From: an uncultured Rhizobium sp.
Lineage (GTDB): Bacteria; Pseudomonadota; Alphaproteobacteria; Rhizobiales; Rhizobiaceae
Assembly: GCA_945952415.1 (NCBI GenBank)
Contig: CAMFIF010000016.1
Location: 29,477-93,476, forward strand
Length of the DNA: 64,000 bases
Direction of reading: 5' to 3'
In this document: positions 8,489 through 19,426 of the stretch, in pieces
Numbering within the stretch: position 1 is the first letter of the stretch
Layout: every line of letters starts with the position of its first letter
The notes under the pieces: generated by a model
What the model was told of the DNA's origin: nothing
Database searches by the model: none
The model's input: the letters and a program-made list of their open reading frames with translations, nothing else
Position numbers and translations under genes: made by a program

Positions 8489-9574
8489 CTATTCCTCTTC
8501 CGCAGCCTGCTCCACCTCTGTGGCCAGATCGCCGAGCGAAATATCCTCGCCATTGGCAAGCAGGATTACGGTCACGCCGCTTGTGAGATTGCGCTGGTAA
8601 TAGGTCGATGTCCCCATCCAGCTGCCGCTGTGGGTGGCGTAGTTCTGCTTGCCGGTCGCGATCGACCAGCCATAGCCATAACCCTCGCCATCTTCCTCTA
8701 TGGCGCTGCCATCGTCATAGGTGCCGTTCTCGAAGAGTTTTTCGGTCGCCTCCTCGCTGAGGAGCGCGTTCGTGGCGAGCGCCTTCTCGTATTTCGCAAG
8801 ATCGGCAAGGGAGGTGATGACGTTGCCGTCCCCTTCCGTCACCGTCGGCGAGTAGCTCTCATCAAACTTGCCCTTGGTGCCGCTGTAGCCGGTGACCTGG
8901 CGGTTCTCGTCGATCCGGGAGGACGTGACAAGCCCGGAAGACGTCATGCCAAGCGGCTTGAAGATGCGCTCCTCCAGCACGTCATCCAGCGACTTCTTGT
9001 CATCAGCCTTGGTGACGAGAGTGCCGAGGGTGAGATAACCGGAATTGGAGTAGTCAAACTTCGTGCCGGGCGGCCGCAGAAGCGGCTGGCGCGCCAGCCA
9101 GGCCACGACCTCGGCATTGGTGGTTTCGGCGCCGTAATTCAGCTCCTCATTGCCATCGAGATAATCGGCAAGGCCGCTGACGTGATGGACGAGATCGGAA
9201 ACGGTGAGCGCCCGCTCCTCCCCCGGCTGATCCTCGAACGCCGGGAGAATGGTCGCGATTTCGGTCTCCGGCGTGTAGAGCCCGTCCTCCATCTGCAGCA
9301 TGGCCGCCTGTGCGGTCATCTGCTTCGAAACGGAGGCGAGGTCGAAGAGACTGTCGCGGGTGACAGGCGCCTTTGAAGCGATGTCAGTATAGCCATAGCC
9401 CTTCATGTGAAGGACCTCGCCTCCCTTCATCACCAGAACGCCGAGGCCCGGCGTATCCTGACCGATGACGGGCTCCACGACGCGGTCCACCGCATCGATC
9501 GTCGGATCCTCTGCCCAAGCGGGAACGCAGGCCGACAACAGGAACAGGGCGGCAGCGATGGGCCGGATCGTCAT
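8489..9574 (-). CDS. Serine hydrolase of the beta-lactamase (class C/penicillin-binding) family, exported
   Basis: 361 aa. Catalytic motifs of the family are all visible: SxxK as Ser81-Val-Ser-Lys84, YxN as Tyr175-Ser-Asn177, and HSG at 315-317 in place of KTG, which is usual for esterase or D-aminopeptidase-like members rather than true beta-lactamases. The N-terminus is an export signal; it contains LSAC at 13-16, a possible lipobox, and also a signal peptidase I site after AWA at 21, so it is periplasmic or a lipoprotein. Its monocistronic reading and acidic tail give no pathway clue. It shares the 221-base intergenic region with the aminobenzoyl-CoA operon. Confidence 0.85.
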   Translation of the reverse strand: MTIRPIAAALFLLSACVPAWAEDPTIDAVDRVVEPVIGQDTPGLGVLVMKGGEVLHMKGYGYTDIASKAPVTRDSLFDLASVSKQMTAQAAMLQMEDGLYTPETEIATILPAFEDQPGEERALTVSDLVHHVSGLADYLDGNEELNYGAETTNAEVVAWLARQPLLRPPGTKFDYSNSGYLTLGTLVTKADDKKSLDDVLEERIFKPLGMTSSGLVTSSRIDENRQVTGYSGTKGKFDESYSPTVTEGDGNVITSLADLAKYEKALATNALLSEEATEKLFENGTYDDGSAIEEDGEGYGYGWSIATGKQNYATHSGSWMGTSTYYQRNLTSGVTVILLANGEDISLGDLATEVEQAAEEE

Positions 9575-9674
9575 TCTTTCCTCCTCATGGATCGTTATTT
9601 TTAACGCCTATCATCCTTCAAAGCGAAACGCAGCATGGCTTGCGCCATTGGCCCAAAATTGACGATCGGCAATG

Positions 9675-9694
9675 ATATTTTAAACTTAAAATAT
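9675..9694. promoter_or_regulatory. Operator-like palindrome, distal copy
   Basis: ATATTTTAAACTTAAAATAT is an inverted repeat with perfect 9-base arms around AC. A second copy lies 56 bases downstream over the -10 region of the 2-aminobenzoyl-CoA operon, and the core TTTAAACTTAAA resembles the palindrome at 3012-3023. A dimeric repressor such as a MarR- or TetR-type protein is the likely ligand. Confidence 0.65.
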
Positions 9695-9707
9695 TTTGTG
9701 GCCCGCA

Positions 9708-9750
9708 TTGACAGATGGCGGCCGGGTGCTATGTTTTAAACTTAAAATAT
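9708..9750 (+). promoter_or_regulatory. Promoter with overlapping operator for the aminobenzoyl-CoA operon
   Basis: TTGACA (9708-9713) and TATGTT (9730-9735) are separated by 16 bases. The -10 lies inside the second palindrome ATGTTTTAAACTTAAAATAT (9731-9750), identical to the first copy at 19 of 20 bases. Occupancy would block RNA polymerase. The predicted leader before the ATG at 9796 is about 50 bases. Confidence 0.7.
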
Positions 9751-9795
9751 CCAGGCGCCCCAAGGCTCCTGATGTCATCGAGATGGAGGCCAGAC

Positions 9796-12123
9796 ATGCG
9801 GATCGTGTGCATAGGCGGAGGCCCGGCGGGGCTTTATTTCGGCCTGTTGATGAAGAAGCTTCACCCGGAGCATTCGATCACGGTGGTGGAGCGCAACCGC
9901 CCCTATGACACATTCGGCTGGGGCGTGGTCTTCTCCGACGCGACCATGGAAAGCATGAAGGTCTGGGATCCGGAGAGTGCGGCCGAGATCCAGGATGCCT
10001 TCAACCACTGGGACGATATCGAGGTGTGGTTCAAGGGCACGCGCCAGCGCACTTCCGGTCACGGTTTTGTCGGCATCGGCCGCAAGAAGCTCCTCAACAT
10101 CCTGCAGAAGCGCTGCGAGGCGCTGGGCGTCGAGCTCGTCTTCGAAACCGAGGTGAACAGCGATCACGATTTCCCCGATGCGGACCTCATTATCGCCTCC
10201 GACGGCCTGAATTCGAAGATCCGCAATGCCTATGCGGACGTGTTCCAGCCCGATCTCGTCGTGCGCCCCAACCGCTATATCTGGCTCGGCACCAAGCGGC
10301 TCTACGACGCCTTCACCTTCGATTTCCGCAAGACGGAGCATGGCTGGTTCCAGGCCCATATCTATAAATTCGACAACGAGACCTCGACCTTCATCGTGGA
10401 AACCACCGAAGAGGCCTATGAAAAGCATGGCCTCGGTAAACTCGACCAGCAGGGCTCCATCGATTTCTGCGAAAACCTGTTCTCGGAAGTGCTCGAAGGC
10501 GCGCCGCTGATGACCAATGCGCGGCATCTGCGCGGTTCGGCCTGGCTGAACTTCAACCGGCTGATCTGCGGCAAGTGGAGCCATTTCAACGGCAAGAGCC
10601 ATGTGGTGCTGATGGGCGATGCCGCCCATACCGCCCATTTCGCCATCGGTTCGGGCACCAAGCTTGCCATCGACGACGCGATCGAACTCACCAACCAGTT
10701 CCAGAAGCTGGGGCACGAGAAGGACAAGATCCCGGCCGTGCTGGACGCTTACGAGGAGATCCGCCGCGTTGATGTCGCCCGCATCCAGAATGCGGCGCGC
10801 AACGCCATGGAGTGGTTCGAAGTGGTCGGCCGCCGCTATGCCGATACGCTGGAGCCCGAGCAGTTCATGTATTCCATGCTGACCCGCTCGCAGCGCATCA
10901 GCCACGAAAACCTTCGCCTGCGGGACAAGACCTGGCTCGAGGGCTACGAGCGCTGGTTCGCCGCCCGCTCGGGCATCAATGTCAAGGAAGGCGAGCGCGC
11001 GCCGCCGCCCATGTTCACGCCCTACACGGTGCGCGACCTGACGCTGAAGAACCGCATCGTCGTCTCGCCCATGGCCATGTATTCGGCAAAGGACGGGCTG
11101 ATCAGCGATTTCCACATGGTCCATCTCGGCTCGCGCGCGCTCGGCGGTGCCGGCCTCGTTTTCGGCGAGATGACCTGCGTCTCGCCCGATGCCCGCATTA
11201 CCCCCGGCTGCCTCGGCCTCTGGAATGACGAGCAGGCCGCCGGCTGGAAGCGGCTCGTGGATTTCGTTCATGAAAACAGCGGCGCAAAGGTCGGCATCCA
11301 GCTCGGCCATGCGGGCCGCAAGGGGGCGACGAAGCTCGCCTGGGAAGGCATCGACCAGCCGCTTCCCGAGAGCGAGACCTGGCCGCTCATCTCGGCATCG
11401 GCCCTTCCCTATCTCAAGCATTCCCAGGTGCCGCGCGCCATGACCCGCGAGGACATGGACCGGGTAAAGGCAGACTTTGTCCGTGCGACCGAACTCGCGG
11501 TTACGACAGGTGCGGACTGGCTCGAATTCCACGCCGCGCACGGCTATCTCTTCTCCGCCTTCCTCTCGCCGCTCACCAACCGGCGCGAGGACGAATATGG
11601 CGGCAGCCACGAGAACCGCGCCCGCTATCCGCTGGAGGTGTTCAAGGCTATCCGTGCCATCTGGCCCAAGGAGAAGCCGATGTCGGTCCGTCTCTCCTGC
11701 CATGACTGGTTCGAAGGCGGCAACACGCCCGACGATGCGGCAATCTTTGCCGAGATGTTCCGCGAGGCCGGTGCCGATCTCATCGACTGCTCGTCCGGAC
11801 AGGTCTGGAAGGAAGAACAGCCGGTCTATGGCCGCCTGTTCCAGACGCCCTTCTCCGACAAGATCCGCAACGAAATCCACGTCGACACGATTGCGGTCGG
11901 TGCGATCTCGGAAGCGGACCATGCCAACTCGATCATCGCGGCGGGTCGTGCCGATCTCTGCGCGGTTGCCCGTCCGCATCTCGCAGACCCCGCCTGGACC
12001 CTGCATGAAGCGGCCCGGATCGGCGTGAAGAACGTTGCGTGGCCTAAGCAGTACTATTCCGGCAAGGGCCAGTACGAGACGAACATCGAGCGCGCGGCCC
12101 AGACGGCTGCGGGCGCGAAGTAA
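9796..12123 (+). CDS. 2-aminobenzoyl-CoA monooxygenase/reductase (bifunctional, salicylyl-CoA 5-hydroxylase-like)
   Basis: 775 aa fusion. Residues 1 to ~390 are a FAD hydroxylase (GGGPAG at 7-12, later [20 protein letters not shown]); from ~405 there is an Old Yellow Enzyme-type flavin domain starting [17 protein letters not shown], with [19 protein letters not shown] and EYGGS. This architecture is that of aminobenzoyl-CoA monooxygenase/reductase, which hydroxylates anthraniloyl-CoA at C5 and then reduces the ring, starting a beta-oxidation-like breakdown without a ring-cleaving dioxygenase. The ATG at 9796 has GGAGG upstream and starts the FAD fold; the frame is open back to 9715. It heads an operon of seven genes. 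Salicylyl-CoA as substrate cannot be excluded, but the RidA gene in the operon favours an amino compound. Confidence 0.9.
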   Translation: MRIVCIGGGPAGLYFGLLMKKLHPEHSITVVERNRPYDTFGWGVVFSDATMESMKVWDPESAAEIQDAFNHWDDIEVWFKGTRQRTSGHGFVGIGRKKLLNILQKRCEALGVELVFETEVNSDHDFPDADLIIASDGLNSKIRNAYADVFQPDLVVRPNRYIWLGTKRLYDAFTFDFRKTEHGWFQAHIYKFDNETSTFIVETTEEAYEKHGLGKLDQQGSIDFCENLFSEVLEGAPLMTNARHLRGSAWLNFNRLICGKWSHFNGKSHVVLMGDAAHTAHFAIGSGTKLAIDDAIELTNQFQKLGHEKDKIPAVLDAYEEIRRVDVARIQNAARNAMEWFEVVGRRYADTLEPEQFMYSMLTRSQRISHENLRLRDKTWLEGYERWFAARSGINVKEGERAPPPMFTPYTVRDLTLKNRIVVSPMAMYSAKDGLISDFHMVHLGSRALGGAGLVFGEMTCVSPDARITPGCLGLWNDEQAAGWKRLVDFVHENSGAKVGIQLGHAGRKGATKLAWEGIDQPLPESETWPLISASALPYLKHSQVPRAMTREDMDRVKADFVRATELAVTTGADWLEFHAAHGYLFSAFLSPLTNRREDEYGGSHENRARYPLEVFKAIRAIWPKEKPMSVRLSCHDWFEGGNTPDDAAIFAEMFREAGADLIDCSSGQVWKEEQPVYGRLFQTPFSDKIRNEIHVDTIAVGAISEADHANSIIAAGRADLCAVARPHLADPAWTLHEAARIGVKNVAWPKQYYSGKGQYETNIERAAQTAAGAK

Positions 12124-12131
12124 GGCCGGCC

Positions 12132-12920
12132 ATGGGCCAGCTCGACGGACATCACGCGCTCGTCACCGGTGCCGGCAGCGGCATCGGGGCGGCCATTGCC
12201 CGCGCCCTTCACGGCGCAGGCGCCGGGGTCACGCTCACCGGCCGACGGGCCGAGCCGCTCGAGGCGCTGGCCGGGGAGCTGGGGAGCGGTGCACAGGTCG
12301 TCTCCGGCATGGACGTGACCGATGCGGCGGCCATTGCCGCAGGGCTCGAGAAGGCACGCGCCGGCTTCGGCCCGGTCTCGCTCCTCGTCAACAATGCCGG
12401 AGAGGCGCCGAGCGCACCCTTCGAGAAGACCTCGCTGGAGCTCTGGTCCAAGGTGATCAATGTCGACCTGACGGGCGTCTTCAACGTCACTCAGGCGGTG
12501 CTCGCCGATCTCAAGGCGCGGGGCGCGGAAAAGGGCGATGCCCGGATCGTCAATGTCGCCTCCACGGCGGGCCTTACCGGCTATGCCTATGTGAGCGCCT
12601 ATTGCGCCGCCAAGCACGGCGTGATCGGCCTGACGCGCGCTCTGGCGCTGGAACTTGCCCGCAAGGGGGTAACGGTCAATGCCGTCTGCCCCGGCTTCAC
12701 CGATACGCCGATCATCGAGAAGGCTCTCCTCGAGATCATGGAAAAGACCGGGCGCTCCCGCGAAGAAGCCTTGTCCGCCTTCACCAGGAGCAATCCGCAG
12801 AACCGGCTGGTGAAGCCGGAGGAAGTGGCGGATGCGGTGCTCTGGCTCGCTGGCCGGGGCGCGGCTTCGATGAACGGCCAGGCCATTTCGATTTCCGGCG
12901 GCGAAGTGCTTGGCGGATAA
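12132..12920 (+). CDS. Short-chain dehydrogenase (3-hydroxyacyl-CoA dehydrogenase-type)
   Basis: 262 aa classical [11 protein letters not shown] cofactor motif at 13-20, NNAG near 91-94, catalytic Ser in NVASTAG, Tyr-x3-Lys in YCAAK, and the usual [11 protein letters not shown] ending. It begins 8 bases after the aminobenzoyl-CoA enzyme stop. In anthraniloyl-CoA pathways such an SDR is thought to oxidise or reduce the cyclohexene-type ring intermediate. The exact step is not deducible from sequence. Confidence 0.85.
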   Translation: MGQLDGHHALVTGAGSGIGAAIARALHGAGAGVTLTGRRAEPLEALAGELGSGAQVVSGMDVTDAAAIAAGLEKARAGFGPVSLLVNNAGEAPSAPFEKTSLELWSKVINVDLTGVFNVTQAVLADLKARGAEKGDARIVNVASTAGLTGYAYVSAYCAAKHGVIGLTRALALELARKGVTVNAVCPGFTDTPIIEKALLEIMEKTGRSREEALSAFTRSNPQNRLVKPEEVADAVLWLAGRGAASMNGQAISISGGEVLGG

Positions 12921-12934
12921 GAAGGATGAATGAC

Positions 12935-13783
12935 ATGGAACGCAGCACGATCATGCAGGGTCACAAGAGATCCTTTGCCGGCTACAAGGCGGAGCACTTC
13001 CTGTTCGAGGCCAGCGAGGACGGGCAGGTGCTGACCATCCGGCTGAACCGGCCGGAGAAGAAGAACCCGCTGACCTTCGACAGCTATGCGGAGTTGCGCG
13101 ATCTCTTCCGCGATCTCGTCTATGCCTCGGATATCCGCGCCATCGTGCTGACCGGGGCGGGCGGCAATTTCTCCTCCGGCGGCGACGTGTTCGAGATCAT
13201 CGAGCCGCTGACGCGGATGACCATGCCCGACCTGCTTGCCTTTACCCGCATGACCGGCGACCTCGTGAAGGCGATGCGGCGCTGCCCGCAGCCGATCATC
13301 GCCGCCCTCGACGGCATCTGTGCGGGTGCCGGCGCGATCATGGCCATGGCCTCCGACCTGCGTCTCGCCACGCCCCAGACCAAGACCGCCTTCCTCTTCA
13401 CCCGCGTCGGGCTTGCCGGCGCGGACATGGGCGCCTGCGGCATCCTTCCCCGGATCATCGGGCAGGGCCGCGCCTCCGAGCTCCTCTTCACCGGGCGGGT
13501 GATGACGGCCGAGGAAGGCAGCCACTGGGGCTTCTACAACGCCCTTCACGCAAGCGAGCAGCTGGAAGCGGAGGCGGTGAAGCTTGCCCGCTCGCTGGCC
13601 GAAGGCCCCTATTTCGCCCATACGATGACCAAGACCATGCTGAACCAGGAATGGGCCATGGGGCTTGAGGAACTGATCGAATCCGAAGCGCAGGCGCAGG
13701 CGATCTGCATGGCGACGCAGGATTTCCGCCGCGCCTTCGAGGCTTTCGCCGAAAAGCGCCGGCCGGAATTCAAGGGGGATTGA
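12935..13783 (+). CDS. Enoyl-CoA hydratase/isomerase family protein (crotonase)
   Basis: 282 aa crotonase. The first oxyanion-hole segment is [15 protein letters not shown] and the second [17 protein letters not shown]; the pattern [21 protein letters not shown] replaces the usual PE-x-x-LG stretch with Gly/Ala at acid-base sites, so the chemistry may be ring hydrolysis or isomerisation rather than simple hydration. The ATG at 12935 is preferred because AAGGA lies 8 bases before it; an ATG at 12926 would lie on top of that site. It precedes the acyl-CoA dehydrogenase by one base. Ring-opening of the aminobenzoyl-CoA-derived intermediate is a possible role. Confidence 0.85.
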   Translation: MERSTIMQGHKRSFAGYKAEHFLFEASEDGQVLTIRLNRPEKKNPLTFDSYAELRDLFRDLVYASDIRAIVLTGAGGNFSSGGDVFEIIEPLTRMTMPDLLAFTRMTGDLVKAMRRCPQPIIAALDGICAGAGAIMAMASDLRLATPQTKTAFLFTRVGLAGADMGACGILPRIIGQGRASELLFTGRVMTAEEGSHWGFYNALHASEQLEAEAVKLARSLAEGPYFAHTMTKTMLNQEWAMGLEELIESEAQAQAICMATQDFRRAFEAFAEKRRPEFKGD

Positions 13784-13784
13784 G

Positions 13785-14965
<1,181 letters not shown>

Positions 14966-14966
<1 letters not shown>

Positions 14967-15361
14967 TGCACACGATCCTGCAACCGGAAGGCTGGGCCAA
15001 GCCGAGGGGTTATTCCAACGGGGTGATGGCTTCGGGCCGCACCGTCTATATTGGCGGGCAGATCGGCTGGAATGCCCGGTGCGAATTCGAGACCGACGAT
15101 TTCGTCGGGCAGGTGCGCCAGACGCTCGAAAACATCGTGGCGATCCTGGCCGAAGCCGGCGGCAAGCCGGAGCATATCACCACCATGACCTGGTATTTCA
15201 CCAGCAAGGAGGAATATCTCGCAAATCCCAAGGGACTGGGCGAGGCCTACCGGGCCGTCATGGGAAAGACCTTCCCGGCCATGGCGGCCGTGCAGGTGGT
15301 GGCTTTGGTCGAAGACCGGGCGAAGATCGAAATCCAGGCGACCGCCGTCATTCCGGAGTGA
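14966..15361 (+). CDS. RidA/YjgF-family enamine/imine deaminase
   Basis: 131 aa, the normal length for a RidA trimer subunit. Characteristic parts are GYSNGVMASGRTVYIGGQIGWN at the N-terminus, QTLENIVAILAEAGG, and the C-terminal MAAVQVVALVEDRAKIEIQATA. The catalytic arginine typical of archetypal RidA (in a PARS-type motif) is not evident here: the corresponding stretch is KTFPAMAAVQV, so this is likely a divergent subgroup. Its placement fits hydrolysis of the enamine/imine left by the amino group of 2-aminobenzoyl-CoA, releasing ammonia. The start overlaps the acyl-CoA dehydrogenase stop (TGATG) with GAAGGAGA upstream. Confidence 0.85.
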
Positions 15362-15406
15362 GCGGCAGCTCGCCGTCGCATGTGAAAGATCCAAACGGGA
15401 GTACCG

Positions 15407-17374
15407 ATGACCGCGATCACCTTCTCGCCTGATGTCTCCGGCACGGTTACCGACGGCGTGCTCGTCGTCACGCTGGACAATCCGCCCGTCAATGCCGCAT
15501 CGCAGACGGTACGGGCCGGCATCATGGCGGCACTTGCTCATCTGAACGGCAATTCGACGCTGAAAGCCATGGTGATCACGGGCGCCGGAAAGAGCTTCGT
15601 CGGCGGAGCCGATATCCGGGAATTCGGCAAGCCGCCGGTCGACCCCATCCTGCCGGATGTGGTTTCGGCCATCGAGGCCTCTGAAAAGCCTGTCATCGCG
15701 GCGCTGAACGGTGTCGCGCTCGGCGGCGGATTGGAAATTGCCCTTGCCTGCCATCAGCGCATTGCCGCACCCGCAGCGAAACTCGGCCTGCCGGAGGTCA
15801 AGCTCGGTCTCGTGCCGGGGGCTGGTGGCACGCAGCGCCTGCCGAGGCTGACGGGCGTTGCCGCGGCAATCGAGATGATCGGCTCGGGCCGCGCTGTCAG
15901 CGCGGCCGAAGCGCTGAGGCTTGGCGTGATCGACAGGATTGCAGGGGGCGTGCTGGTCGAAGAGGCAATTGCCCTGGCTGGCGAGCAGGCGCGCCGCCCG
16001 ACCCGCCGGACGGGCACCCTTCCCGTCCGCGCAGGCGCAGAAGCGGATCTGGAGGCCGCCGCAAAGAAGGTGCTCGGCAAGGCCCGTGGCCAGACTGCGC
16101 CCGCCGAGGCCATCCGGCTTGTAAAGCTTGCCGCCCATGCGACGCTCGACACGGGTCTTGCCGAGGAACGCCGCACCTTTCTGGAACTGAAGGACGGCGA
16201 GCAGGCAAGAGCGCTGCGCCACGTCTTCTTTGCCGAGCGGGCAAGCGCCAAGGTGGACGGGCTCGAAGGGGTCCAGCCGCGCAAGCTCGAGACCATCGGC
16301 ATCGTCGGCATGGGGCTGATGGGGTCTGGTATCGCCGTTTCGGCGCTCGACGCCGGCTTCCGGGTGATTGCCGTCGAGCAATCGGCGGAGGCTGCGGAGA
16401 AGGGTCGGACGCGCATCGAGGACATGCTGCGCAAGAATCTCGTGAGCGGCCGGATCGACCAGACCGGGTTTGACGCCCGCATTTCACGGCTTAAAACCGC
16501 TGGAGACAAGGCCGCGCTTCAACCGGCCGATCTCGTGATCGAGGCGGTCTTCGACGACTACGACGTGAAGGCGACCCTTTTTCGCGAACTCGAGGGGATT
16601 GTCCGGGACGATGCCATTCTCGCCACAAACACAAGCTATCTCGATCCCGACCGGCTGGCGGCGGAAACGAGGAACCCGGCGAGGGTGATCGGCCTGCATT
16701 TCTTCTCACCCGCGAATATCATGAGGCTGATGGAAGTGGTGAAGGGGGCGAAAACCGCGCCCGACGTGCTGGCCACCGGCTTGCAGCTGGCAAAGCGGCT
16801 CGGCAAGCTGCCAATCGTCTGCGGGGTGACGGAAGGGTTTATCGGAAACCGGATCTTTTCCGCCTACCGCAAGGAAGCGGAATTCCTGCTGGAAGACGGC
16901 GCGTCCCCCGCGGAAATCGACAGCGCCATGGAAGGGTTTGGCATGGCCATGGGGCCCTTCGCCGTCTTCGACCTTGCGGGCCTTGAAATCGCCTGGGCGC
17001 GGCGCAAGCGGCAGGCGGCGACCCGCGACCCTGCCGAGCGCTACTCCGTGATTGCCGACCGGCTCTGCGAAGCGGGCCGTTTCGGCCAGAAAGCCGGCAG
17101 GGGCTGGTATGCCTATGTCGATGGCAAGCGGCAGGAAGACCCGGCCGTTACCGAGATGATCGCTGCCGCGCGGCGGGAAAAGGGCATTGTGCCCAAGGAC
17201 TTCACTTCGGGCGAAATTACCCGCCGCCTTGTCTCCGCCATGGCGGACGAGGGGCGCAAGCTCATGGCCGAGGGCATCGCCTCCCGGGCCAGCGACATCG
17301 ATCTGGTGCTGATCAACGGCTATGGCTTCCCCGCCCATCGCGGCGGGCCGATGTTCATGGCCGGTATCGAATAG
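15407..17374 (+). CDS. Bifunctional enoyl-CoA hydratase / 3-hydroxyacyl-CoA dehydrogenase (FadJ-like)
   Basis: 655 aa, two domains. Residues 1 to ~190 are a crotonase with KSFVGGADIREF, ALGGGLEIALACHQR and GLPEVKLGLVPGAGGTQRL, which keeps the glutamate pair of true hydratases. From ~295 there is an NAD-binding dehydrogenase with IVGMGLMGSGIA, DLVIEAVFDD, catalytic His near 430 in IGLHFFSPANIM, and GFIGNRI. It would hydrate and then oxidise the acyclic CoA ester formed after ring opening. It is followed by a thiolase after 11 bases, giving a complete beta-oxidation turn. Length and order match peroxisomal/FadJ-type multifunctional enzymes. Confidence 0.92.
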   Translation: MTAITFSPDVSGTVTDGVLVVTLDNPPVNAASQTVRAGIMAALAHLNGNSTLKAMVITGAGKSFVGGADIREFGKPPVDPILPDVVSAIEASEKPVIAALNGVALGGGLEIALACHQRIAAPAAKLGLPEVKLGLVPGAGGTQRLPRLTGVAAAIEMIGSGRAVSAAEALRLGVIDRIAGGVLVEEAIALAGEQARRPTRRTGTLPVRAGAEADLEAAAKKVLGKARGQTAPAEAIRLVKLAAHATLDTGLAEERRTFLELKDGEQARALRHVFFAERASAKVDGLEGVQPRKLETIGIVGMGLMGSGIAVSALDAGFRVIAVEQSAEAAEKGRTRIEDMLRKNLVSGRIDQTGFDARISRLKTAGDKAALQPADLVIEAVFDDYDVKATLFRELEGIVRDDAILATNTSYLDPDRLAAETRNPARVIGLHFFSPANIMRLMEVVKGAKTAPDVLATGLQLAKRLGKLPIVCGVTEGFIGNRIFSAYRKEAEFLLEDGASPAEIDSAMEGFGMAMGPFAVFDLAGLEIAWARRKRQAATRDPAERYSVIADRLCEAGRFGQKAGRGWYAYVDGKRQEDPAVTEMIAAARREKGIVPKDFTSGEITRRLVSAMADEGRKLMAEGIASRASDIDLVLINGYGFPAHRGGPMFMAGIE

Positions 17375-17385
17375 GAGCGTTTTCC

Positions 17386-18588
17386 ATGGCCGAGGCCTTC
17401 ATCGTCGACGGTATCCGTTCGCCTATCGGGCGCTATGGCGGGGCACTTGCCTCCGTCCGCACGGATGATCTTGCGGCCCATAGCCTGAAGGCGCTGATGG
17501 CACGCCATCCCGGTCTCGATCCGGCGCTGATCGAGGACGTCATCCTCGGCTGCGCCAATCAGGCGGGCGAGGACAACCGCAATGTCGCGCGCATGGCGGC
17601 GCTTATTTCCGGTCTCGGCGAAGCCGTGCCGGGCACGACGATCAACCGGCTCTGCGGCTCCGGCCTCGATGCGGTCGGTACGGCGGCACGCGCCATCCGT
17701 TCCGGAGACGCGGACCTGATGATTGCGGGCGGTGTCGAGAGCATGACGCGCGCGCCGCTGGTCATGCCGAAGGCCGACAGTGCCTTTTCCCGCAATGCCG
17801 CGATCTACGACACGACCATCGGCTGGCGCTTCGTCAATCCGCTGATCGAAAAGCAATATGGTATCGACTCCATGCCGGAAACGGCGGAAAACCTCGCCGA
17901 GGAACACGGTATTTCCCGTGAGGATCAGGACCGTTTCGCGCTGCGCAGCCAGGCGCGTGCCTCCGCCACGCAGAAGAACGGCCGGTTTGCGCTCGAGATC
18001 GCTCCCGTCGAACTGAAAGACCGAAAGGGCAATGTGACGCTGGTCGAGCATGACGAGCATCCGCGCGAGACGACGCTTGAGAAGCTTGCGGCCCTCCCAG
18101 CCCCCTTTCGCAAGGGCGGCACGGTGACGGCCGGCAATGCCTCCGGCGTCAATGACGGGTCCGCAGCGCTGCTAATCGCCTCCGAGGCTGCCGTGAAGCG
18201 GCATGACCTGAAGCCCCTTGCCCGCATTGCCGGCATGGCTGTTGCGGGCGTTCCGCCGCGCATCATGGGCATCGGCCCGGTGCCGGCGACCCAGAAACTG
18301 CTTTCGAAGGCCGGGCTTTCGGTTTCCGATATCGATCTCTTCGAGCTCAACGAGGCCTTTGCCGCACAGGCGCTGGCCGTCTTGCGCGGCCTCGGCCTGC
18401 CCGACGATGCGGAGCACGTGAACCCGAATGGCGGCGCAATCGCGCTCGGCCATCCGCTCGGCATGTCCGGCGCGCGGCTTGCGCTTTCGGCAGCACTGGA
18501 GCTTCAGGCGCGGCAGGCCCGCCGCGCCGTCGTGACGCTCTGCATCGGCGTCGGGCAGGGTATTGCCGTCCTGCTCGAACGCGTCTGA
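17386..18588 (+). CDS. Acetyl-CoA acyltransferase (3-oxoadipyl-CoA thiolase type)
   Basis: 400 aa thiolase with all catalytic residues: Cys90 in NRLCGSG, His356 in GGAIALGHPLG, and Cys386 in TLCIGVGQG. The stretch GCANQAGEDNRNVARMA is characteristic of PcaF/PaaJ-like 3-oxoadipyl-CoA thiolases, consistent with a dicarboxylyl-CoA end product of aromatic breakdown. The ribosome site GGAG follows directly on the upstream stop. It is the last gene of the aminobenzoyl-CoA operon and converges with hpaI; only 18 bases separate the two stops. Confidence 0.92.
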   Translation: MAEAFIVDGIRSPIGRYGGALASVRTDDLAAHSLKALMARHPGLDPALIEDVILGCANQAGEDNRNVARMAALISGLGEAVPGTTINRLCGSGLDAVGTAARAIRSGDADLMIAGGVESMTRAPLVMPKADSAFSRNAAIYDTTIGWRFVNPLIEKQYGIDSMPETAENLAEEHGISREDQDRFALRSQARASATQKNGRFALEIAPVELKDRKGNVTLVEHDEHPRETTLEKLAALPAPFRKGGTVTAGNASGVNDGSAALLIASEAAVKRHDLKPLARIAGMAVAGVPPRIMGIGPVPATQKLLSKAGLSVSDIDLFELNEAFAAQALAVLRGLGLPDDAEHVNPNGGAIALGHPLGMSGARLALSAALELQARQARRAVVTLCIGVGQGIAVLLERV

Positions 18589-18606
18589 TACAAGGATCGC
18601 AAGCGA

Positions 18607-19413
18607 TCAATAGCTGGATGTGGATTTCACCGGCTGGGGTGCAGCGTCACCCCGGTAGGAGCGGGCAAGATTGCTCGTGGCCTGCGAGAAGAGCGTGACA
18701 TCCGTGCCGACGGCGACGAATTTCGCGCCGAGCTCGATATAGCGGTTTGCGAGCTTCGGATCGCTGTTCAGGATGCCGGCGGGCTTGCCGGCCGCCTGAA
18801 TGCGCAGGATCGCCTTTTCGATGGTTTCGAGCACCACCGGCTCCGTCCCCCTGCCCGGATAGCCCATGTCGGCGGCAAGATCCGCCGGGCCGATGAAGAT
18901 CGCATCGACGCCATCGACGGCCGCGATCTCCTCGATGGCATCGATGGCCGCCTTGCTTTCGGCCTGGACGATCAGGCAGACCTCGTCATTGGCAGTGACG
19001 AGATAATCGGGGATGCGGTTGAAGGCCGAGGCGCGGGCAACCGCCGCGCCGACACCACGGACACCCTTTGGCGGGTAATTCATTGCCCGGACGAGCTGGC
19101 GGGCCTGTTCGGCGGTTTCCACCATGGGCACCAGCACGCTTTGCGCACCGATATCAAGCACCTGCTTGATCATCCAGGTTTCGCCGATCGGCACGCGCAC
19201 GACGGGCGCGACCGGATGGGCGGCCAGCGTCTGGAGCTGGGAAAGCAGAAGCGGAATGTCGTTCGGTCCATGCTCGCCGTCGATCAGCAGCCAGTCGAAG
19301 CCGGCCCCGGCGGCAATCTCCGCCGTGTAGGGGCTCGCAAGGCTGAGCCAGAAGCCGATCATTGCCTTCTCGCCCTTCAGGCCGGCCTTGAAGGGGTTCT
19401 TAGGTGCGGGCAT
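18607..19413 (-). CDS. hpaI: 4-hydroxy-2-oxoheptanedioate aldolase
   Basis: 268 aa class II pyruvate aldolase of the HpcH/HpaI family. Seen are LLIDGEHGPNDIP (catalytic base region), the substrate-binding VLVPMVET, metal ligands Glu and Asp in IVQAESKAAID and FIGPADLAADMG, and VGTDVTLF near the end. It cleaves 2,4-dihydroxyhept-2-ene-1,7-dioate to pyruvate and succinic semialdehyde, the final step of homoprotocatechuate breakdown. The ATG at 19413 begins MPAPKNPFK as in known HpaI and has AAAGGA upstream; the frame is open further but without family similarity. It is the last gene of hpaFEDGHI. Confidence 0.93.
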   Translation of the reverse strand: MPAPKNPFKAGLKGEKAMIGFWLSLASPYTAEIAAGAGFDWLLIDGEHGPNDIPLLLSQLQTLAAHPVAPVVRVPIGETWMIKQVLDIGAQSVLVPMVETAEQARQLVRAMNYPPKGVRGVGAAVARASAFNRIPDYLVTANDEVCLIVQAESKAAIDAIEEIAAVDGVDAIFIGPADLAADMGYPGRGTEPVVLETIEKAILRIQAAGKPAGILNSDPKLANRYIELGAKFVAVGTDVTLFSQATSNLARSYRGDAAPQPVKSTSSY

Positions 19414-19426
19414 GGAATGATGTCCT

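Noticed and set aside
9675..9750. AT-rich palindromes as terminators of the upstream gene
   Set aside because: They lie in the divergent promoter region, have weak A/T stems, and one overlaps a clear -10 element, so operator is the better reading.
9775..12006. A 743-codon minus-strand frame opposite the aminobenzoyl-CoA enzyme
   Set aside because: Low-complexity composition typical of a reverse-frame shadow; the plus-strand protein has clear FAD and OYE motifs.
18595..18608. GATCGCAAGCGATC as a bidirectional terminator between the thiolase and hpaI
   Set aside because: The two-base loop is too tight for a hairpin, no T-run follows, and it overlaps the hpaI stop; only a short palindrome.
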